In this document: in pieces, positions 4,977-5,363 of the stretch | Numbering within the stretch: the first letter of the stretch is position 1 | Layout of the letters: the number at the start of each line of letters is the position of its first letter | NCBI GenBank assembly: GCA_902494945.1 | Contig: CABUVF010000146.1 | Location: 1-5,363, forward strand | Reading direction: 5' to 3' | Length of the DNA: 5,363 bases | Source: an uncultured Collinsella sp. | Lineage (GTDB): Bacteria > Actinomycetota > Coriobacteriia > Coriobacteriales > Coriobacteriaceae | Made by a program: the position numbers and the translations under genes | The notes under the pieces: model-generated | The model's database searches: none | The model's input: only the letters and a program-made list of their open reading frames with translations | Told to the model about the DNA's origin: nothing

Positions 4977-5363
4977 TTAAGCGGTGAAGGGGTGAATCGT
5001 CACGCCCTTAACCACGCGGTTGACCGTGCCGGTGGGGCTCGGCGTATCGGGCGTGTTGCCCACGCGGACGGAGTTGAGCAGGCTGATAGCCTGGGCAAAC
5101 ATCACGAACGGCAGAGCAAGGTAACCCTCGGGAAGTGCCTCGTAGCCCTTAAAGGTGAAGGACTCACCCTCATAGACGGTGGCACCTTCCTGCTGAACGG
5201 CGATGGTGTGCTGAGCGATCTCGTCGCCACCGATCTCGTTGAGAATGTCGATGTCGTACTGACGGGTGTAGGCGTCGTTGTTGACGAACACGAAGACGAG
5301 CGTCTTATCGTCGACGAAGGACTTAGGTCCGTGACGATAGCCCATGGAGGTGTCGTAGGAAGT
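4977..5363 (-). CDS. agaS: AgaS: galactosamine-6-phosphate deaminase/isomerase, SIS domain (C-terminal part)
   Basis: The visible 128 residues are the C-terminal third of an AgaS-type SIS-domain protein; the N-terminus lies beyond 5363. The frame enters as TSYDTSMGYRHGPKSFVDD, where the RHGPKS segment is the hallmark of sugar-isomerase SIS domains. It continues through VFVNNDAYTRQYDIDIL and the C-terminal signature NTPDTPSPTGTVNRVVKGVT, ending IHPFTA. The internal ATG at 5343-5345 is not the start, since the conserved frame continues upstream of it. AgaS proteins deaminate and isomerise galactosamine-6-phosphate to tagatose-6-phosphate in the cytosol; older annotations call them tagatose-6-phosphate ketose/aldose isomerase. 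The product would be the substrate of LacC in this window, and NagA would supply its substrate. The gene ends in its own terminator 18 bases downstream. A glucosamine-type isomerase is much less likely given the C-terminal motif. Confidence 0.9.
   Translation of the reverse strand, partial: TSYDTSMGYRHGPKSFVDDKTLVFVFVNNDAYTRQYDIDILNEIGGDEIAQHTIAVQQEGATVYEGESFTFKGYEALPEGYLALPFVMFAQAISLLNSVRVGNTPDTPSPTGTVNRVVKGVTIHPFTA

Noticed and set aside
1..5363. CRISPR array, insertion sequence, tRNA or rRNA genes
   Set aside because: I saw no regularly spaced repeats, transposase motifs with terminal inverted repeats, or cloverleaf or rRNA-like sequence on either strand.

Overview
The window looks like a chromosomal piece of a fairly GC-rich gut actinobacterium of the class Coriobacteriia, most likely Collinsella or a close relative. 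This is an inference from protein style, base composition and strong AAGGAG-type ribosome binding sites; no taxonomic marker gene is present. Nearly everything recognisable concerns amino-sugar and hexose-phosphate catabolism, specifically the N-acetylgalactosamine (GalNAc) / tagatose-6-phosphate route.

Layout, left to right. Bases 1-183 are the 3' end of an unrecognised plus-strand gene. It converges on a minus-strand operon that reads from about 2872 down to about 200: a LacX-type aldose 1-epimerase (1991-2872), a LacC-type tagatose-6-phosphate kinase (996-1931), a decayed 3' fragment of a second nagA gene (824-949), and a YhcH/YjgK/YiaL-family protein (318-791). The operon ends in a duplicated palindromic sequence with a minus-strand terminator (211-256, plus a hairpin at 263-284). 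Divergent from the epimerase is a flavodoxin-family gene (3029-3613, plus) ending in a strong terminator (3645-3684). It converges on nagA (3689-4858, minus). Upstream of nagA lies the C-terminal part of agaS (4977-5363, minus), separated from nagA by a terminator and a likely nagA promoter.

How the genes fit together. NagA deacetylates an N-acetylhexosamine-6-phosphate. AgaS deaminates and isomerises galactosamine-6-phosphate to tagatose-6-phosphate. LacC phosphorylates tagatose-6-phosphate to tagatose-1,6-bisphosphate. The final aldolase and the uptake system are not in the window. LacX and the YhcH protein probably deal with sugar anomers. NagB, which would indicate GlcNAc use, is absent here, so the local nagA may act mainly as a GalNAc-6-phosphate deacetylase (AgaA role).

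The most notable observation is the nagA remnant between lacC and the yhcH-like gene. Its 41 residues match 33 of 41 at the C-terminus of the intact nagA about 2.9 kb away. The DNA differs mostly at synonymous positions, so it appears to be the relic of a once-functional paralogue rather than a recent partial duplication. I found no CRISPR array, insertion sequence, RNA gene or clearly new system.
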